Source: Peptostreptococcus faecalis
GTDB taxonomy: Bacteria > Bacillota > Clostridia > Peptostreptococcales > Peptostreptococcaceae
Direction: 5' to 3'
Assembly (NCBI RefSeq): GCF_900240845.1
Contig: NZ_OERU01000001.1
Span: forward strand, 248,001-312,000
Length of the DNA: 64,000 nucleotides
In this document: positions 61,408 to 64,000 of the stretch, piece after piece
Position numbering within the stretch: position 1 is the first letter of the stretch
Layout of the letters: every line of letters begins with the position of its first letter
The notes under the pieces: generated by a model
What the model saw: only the letters and a program-made list of their open reading frames with translations
Databases searched by the model: none
What the model was told of the DNA's origin: nothing
Program-made: the position numbers and the translations under genes

Positions 61408-62316
61408 ATGAGTCTATTAGTTTTCGGTCATAAAAATCCTGACACAGATTCTATCTGTTCATGTTTATCAATGACTTATTTAAAAAAATCACTTGGAATA
61501 GATGCTATTGCTTGTTGCCTAGGCGAACCTAAAAAGGAAGCCGCATTCGTTTTAAATTACTTTGGAGTAGAAGCACCAAAGATAATTAACTCTGTAGAGG
61601 AAGGTGACGAGTGTTGTCTTGTCGATCACAATGAATTTGGTCAAAGTGTAGATGGACTAGAAAAAGCTACAATAGTAGAAATCGTGGATCACCACAAACT
61701 AGGAGGAATGACTACTTCTACTCCTCTTTCAATGAATTTAAAGCCAGTAGGATGTACTAACACTATACTTTACTCAATGTATAAGGAAAATGAAATTGAA
61801 ATACCAAGAGAAATTGCTGGATTAATGTTGTCAGCGATATTATCAGATACTTTGATATTCAGATCTCCAACTACTACTGAATACGATATTTCTGCTGCAA
61901 AAAAACTAGCAGAAATTGCAGGTGTTGACATTGAAGAATATGGAATGGAAATGTTCAAAGCAGGAACATCTCTTGATGGGTACTCTATTGAAGAAATCGT
62001 CAATATGGACTTTAAAGCATTTGATATGGGAGGAAAAAATGTAGGAATCGGTCAAGTAATGACTCTTGACATAGATTCTGTGATGGATAAGAAAGAAGAT
62101 TTCTTAGATTATATAAATAGTGCTGAATTTGATATGCTATATCTAGTAATCACTGATATTATAAATGAAGGATCTTACTTACTTTACAAATCACCTGATC
62201 ACATTGTCGGTAATGCTTTTAATGTTGAACCTTCTCAAGGTGTATACGTAGACGGTCTAGTTTCTAGAAAGAAACAATTAGTACCTAACCTTACACCAGA
62301 AGTTGAAAAAATTTAA
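61408..62316 (+). CDS. ppaC: Manganese-dependent (family II) inorganic pyrophosphatase
   Basis: 302 residues of the DHH family. GHKNPDTDSICS, LVDHNEFGQ, VDHHKLGG (DHH) and the C-terminal SRKKQ substrate loop are complete. It hydrolyses PPi. AGGGAG precedes ATG. No CBS/DRTGG regulatory insert is present (the CBS type is about 550 residues). The cyclophilin gene follows by 26 bases. Confidence 0.97.
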   Translation: MSLLVFGHKNPDTDSICSCLSMTYLKKSLGIDAIACCLGEPKKEAAFVLNYFGVEAPKIINSVEEGDECCLVDHNEFGQSVDGLEKATIVEIVDHHKLGGMTTSTPLSMNLKPVGCTNTILYSMYKENEIEIPREIAGLMLSAILSDTLIFRSPTTTEYDISAAKKLAEIAGVDIEEYGMEMFKAGTSLDGYSIEEIVNMDFKAFDMGGKNVGIGQVMTLDIDSVMDKKEDFLDYINSAEFDMLYLVITDIINEGSYLLYKSPDHIVGNAFNVEPSQGVYVDGLVSRKKQLVPNLTPEVEKI

Positions 62317-62342
62317 TAAAATATATTTTACGAGGTGAAAAA

Positions 62343-62867
62343 ATGCAGCAAAATAATCCAATAGTTACAATAGAAATGGAAAATGGAGACATAATGAAGG
62401 CAGAGCTTTATCCCAATATCGCTCCAAACACAGTAAAAAACTTTATCTCTCTTATAAATAAGGGATATTATGATGGATTGATATTCCACAGAGTTATCGA
62501 AGGATTTATGATACAAGGAGGTTGCCCAAACGGTTCTGGAATGGGTGGTCCAGGGTATTCAATATCTGGAGAATTTACTTCAAACGGATTTACAAATAAT
62601 TTAAAACATGAAAGAGGAGTTCTTTCAATGGCAAGATCTATGAGTCCAAACTCAGCTGGATCACAATTTTTTATAATGCACAAGAACTCTCCTCACTTAG
62701 ATGGTCAATATGCAAGCTTTGGTAGAGTTATCGAAGGCATAGAGACAATGGATGCAATAGCAGAAACTAAGACAGGACGTGGAGATAGACCTCTTGAGGA
62801 TCAAAAAATTAAAAAAATGACTGTAGATACATTCGGTGTAGACTACGAAGAACCAGAAACAGTATAG
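62343..62867 (+). CDS. Peptidyl-prolyl cis-trans isomerase, cyclophilin type
   Basis: 174 residues. FHRVIEGFMIQGGCPNGSGMGGPGY, LSMARSMSPNSAGSQFFIM and HLDGQYASFGRVIEG are typical catalytic segments (Arg of FHRV, QFF). Cytoplasmic, with no signal peptide. AGGTGA precedes ATG. It ends with its own terminator. Confidence 0.95.
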   Translation: MQQNNPIVTIEMENGDIMKAELYPNIAPNTVKNFISLINKGYYDGLIFHRVIEGFMIQGGCPNGSGMGGPGYSISGEFTSNGFTNNLKHERGVLSMARSMSPNSAGSQFFIMHKNSPHLDGQYASFGRVIEGIETMDAIAETKTGRGDRPLEDQKIKKMTVDTFGVDYEEPETV

Positions 62868-62874
62868 TATAAAT

Positions 62875-62905
62875 AAGGAGCATCAAATTTTGATGCTCCT
62901 TTACT
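62875..62905 (+). terminator. Terminator after the cyclophilin gene
   Basis: GGAGCATCAA (62877-62886) pairs with 62890-62899; TTTACTTATTT follows. Confidence 0.85.
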
Positions 62906-63018
62906 TATTTTTGCTTGTGTTGAAATGGTAAAAAAGGTAGAGTTTTCTTATTTTAATTTATACAATTATGTAGGTTTTAGGATTTCATTGTAAATAAAAT
63001 TAGAAAGATTTATTCATT

Positions 63019-63897
63019 TTAAAATGTAATATGTATTTTTAATTTATTATTTTTATATTCGGCATATATAAAACCATCCATCTGTTCAATAAGCGCCTTT
63101 GTAATGCTTAGTCCCATTCCAGTAGAATTTTCTCCTGATTTAACTGTATAATATCGATTAAATATTTTTCCAACTTTTATTTCATCCATCTCTGAAGTTG
63201 TATTAGAAAAAATTAATTCACCTGTTTCCAGTAAGTTTATATCTAAATCTCCATCAGTATATTTAATTATATTCTCCAATACATTTGAAAATACTCGAAT
63301 TAAAGCTATCCTATTAAGATTTCTGACTACCTTCTTTTCGGGCATTTTTATATTGGGTACAATATGATGCTCATTTAGTATTGTATAAAATCCTGCAATA
63401 CTTTCTTCTAATATGTCATTAATAATCACTTTTTCAGTATTTTGATCTATTTTAGGTGTTTTTGATATTGAATAGTAAAAAAGCTCTTCTGAAAGACTTC
63501 TCATCACTCTTACTCTTCCATTAATTATATTTATATATTTTTCAACCGCAGGTGTTTTTTCTTCGTCTTCTAATAGTTCTAAATAACTACAGATAGCGGT
63601 CAATGGAGTTCTTAAATCATGAGAAATATTAACAACAGAGTCTCTTAAATCTTGGTTTCCACTCAAATATTGCTGTCTTTGTTCGTGCAATAATATTAGT
63701 TGCTCATTTAGTTTCATTACTATACTTCTAACTTGTTTATCTCTTGAGTTTGTGGATAATAAGGTATTGCTTTCATTTATAATAATCTCCTTAAACTCGT
63801 TTTCTATGCTTTTAATATCTTTTTTAATAAGAGTAATTTTAAGTAAAAATACAACTATTATTATTAGAAATATAATTAATAACAAATGAAGAGCCAT
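63019..63897 (-). CDS. Sensor histidine kinase
   Basis: 292 residues. One N-terminal membrane segment (LLLIIFLIIIVVFLLKI), coiled linker, H-box NISHDLRTPLTAI (His near 92), N-box FSNVLENIIKY and G-box GMGLSITKAL; HATPase_c is short. No extracellular sensor domain is present, as in intramembrane-sensing kinases. GAGGTGGTGAT lies upstream. The permease part at 63912-64000 precedes it; the response regulator is not in the window. Confidence 0.9.
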   Translation of the reverse strand: MALHLLLIIFLIIIVVFLLKITLIKKDIKSIENEFKEIIINESNTLLSTNSRDKQVRSIVMKLNEQLILLHEQRQQYLSGNQDLRDSVVNISHDLRTPLTAICSYLELLEDEEKTPAVEKYINIINGRVRVMRSLSEELFYYSISKTPKIDQNTEKVIINDILEESIAGFYTILNEHHIVPNIKMPEKKVVRNLNRIALIRVFSNVLENIIKYTDGDLDINLLETGELIFSNTTSEMDEIKVGKIFNRYYTVKSGENSTGMGLSITKALIEQMDGFIYAEYKNNKLKIHITF

Positions 63898-63911
63898 ACC
63901 ATCACCACCTC

Positions 63912-64000
63912 TTATTTTAAATCTTTTTTTCTAAAAATAATAAGACCTACGACAGTTGTTATTATAGATAATAATATGGCGTAACTTATTAATTTCCAAG
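63912..64000 (-). CDS. C-terminal end of a membrane protein, probably ABC-2 permease (cut by window edge)
   Basis: 29 residues: WKLISYAILLSIITTVVGLI then IFRKKDLK and TAA. One membrane helix and the FRKKDLK end typical of lantibiotic-resistance-type ABC permeases. 14 bases separate its stop from the histidine kinase start. Gene identity is tentative. Confidence 0.55.
   Translation of the reverse strand, partial: WKLISYAILLSIITTVVGLIIFRKKDLK

Noticed and set aside
1-64000. CRISPR array, tRNA/rRNA genes, transposase or prophage genes
   Set aside because: None seen; tandem repeats are short, few and lack spacer-repeat structure, and all large frames match housekeeping or described families.

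Overview
The window is AT-rich DNA from a low-GC Gram-positive anaerobe. A member of the Clostridia, most likely Peptostreptococcaceae-like, fits best. The reasons are: strong GGAGG ribosome binding sites on nearly every gene, frequent TTG/GTG starts, T-box and FMN riboswitches, clostridial families (DUF3793, DUF3867, DUF523, DUF975, DUF2975 with a YozG-like regulator), formate-tetrahydrofolate ligase with FchA/FolD, a flavodiiron protein and family II pyrophosphatase. The species call is inference. About 60 genes are packed tightly, mostly on the minus strand, and usually separated by long perfect hairpin terminators. I see no tRNA, rRNA, CRISPR array, insertion sequence or prophage.

Layout. 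1-2766: one-carbon genes (fhs, fchA, folD). 2907-4564: a plus-strand module of two paralogous DUF2975 membrane proteins and a small HTH regulator. 4636-5880: flavodoxin and a DUF3793 protein behind a consensus promoter. 6063-10357: arginine module: promoter, T-box leader with a duplicated antiterminator/terminator, solute-binding lipoprotein, argG, argH. 10385-18412: TPR protein, unknown protein, argS, lipid kinase, DUF523, mutS2. 18575-24713: pepD (+), then degV, trmL, nth, nucleoside kinase, lepB. 24853-30562: DUF3867, DUF975 membrane protein, omega-amidase-like hydrolase, purB, purA with a structured leader. 30894-32249: PepSY lipoprotein and mntP (+). 32315-36030: gnd-zwf-trxB, an NADPH-making and NADPH-using operon. 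36204-37522: dinB with a LexA box. 37647-40748: nadABC. 40936-42641: dut and a flavodiiron protein. 42847-45902: an unfamiliar three-gene set (soluble substrate-binding-like protein, CxxC-containing P-loop GTPase, soluble ABC ATPase). 46030-47285: thioesterase and dcd (+). 47303-51113: ribDEBAH behind an FMN riboswitch. 51136-55626: five-gene cluster around a P1B-type ATPase with four HMA_2-like domains. 55776-64000: nfo, tpx (+), an ABC exporter pair, a QueH/5-formyl-THF cyclo-ligase fusion, ppaC and a cyclophilin (+), a histidine kinase, and the end of a permease.

How the parts work together. The one-carbon genes feed purine synthesis (purA, purB) and link to the cyclo-ligase half of the QueH fusion. 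T-box control ties arginine synthesis, and probably uptake, to tRNA charging. nadABC and ribDEBAH supply NAD and FMN/FAD to the flavodoxin, flavodiiron protein, thioredoxin reductase and aspartate oxidase seen here. mutS2, nth, nfo and dinB are DNA maintenance genes.

The two most interesting loci are 51136-55511, which resembles ferrosome (fez) iron-storage clusters built around a P1B-6 ATPase, and 42847-45786, which looks like an undescribed cytosolic metal- or cofactor-handling system.
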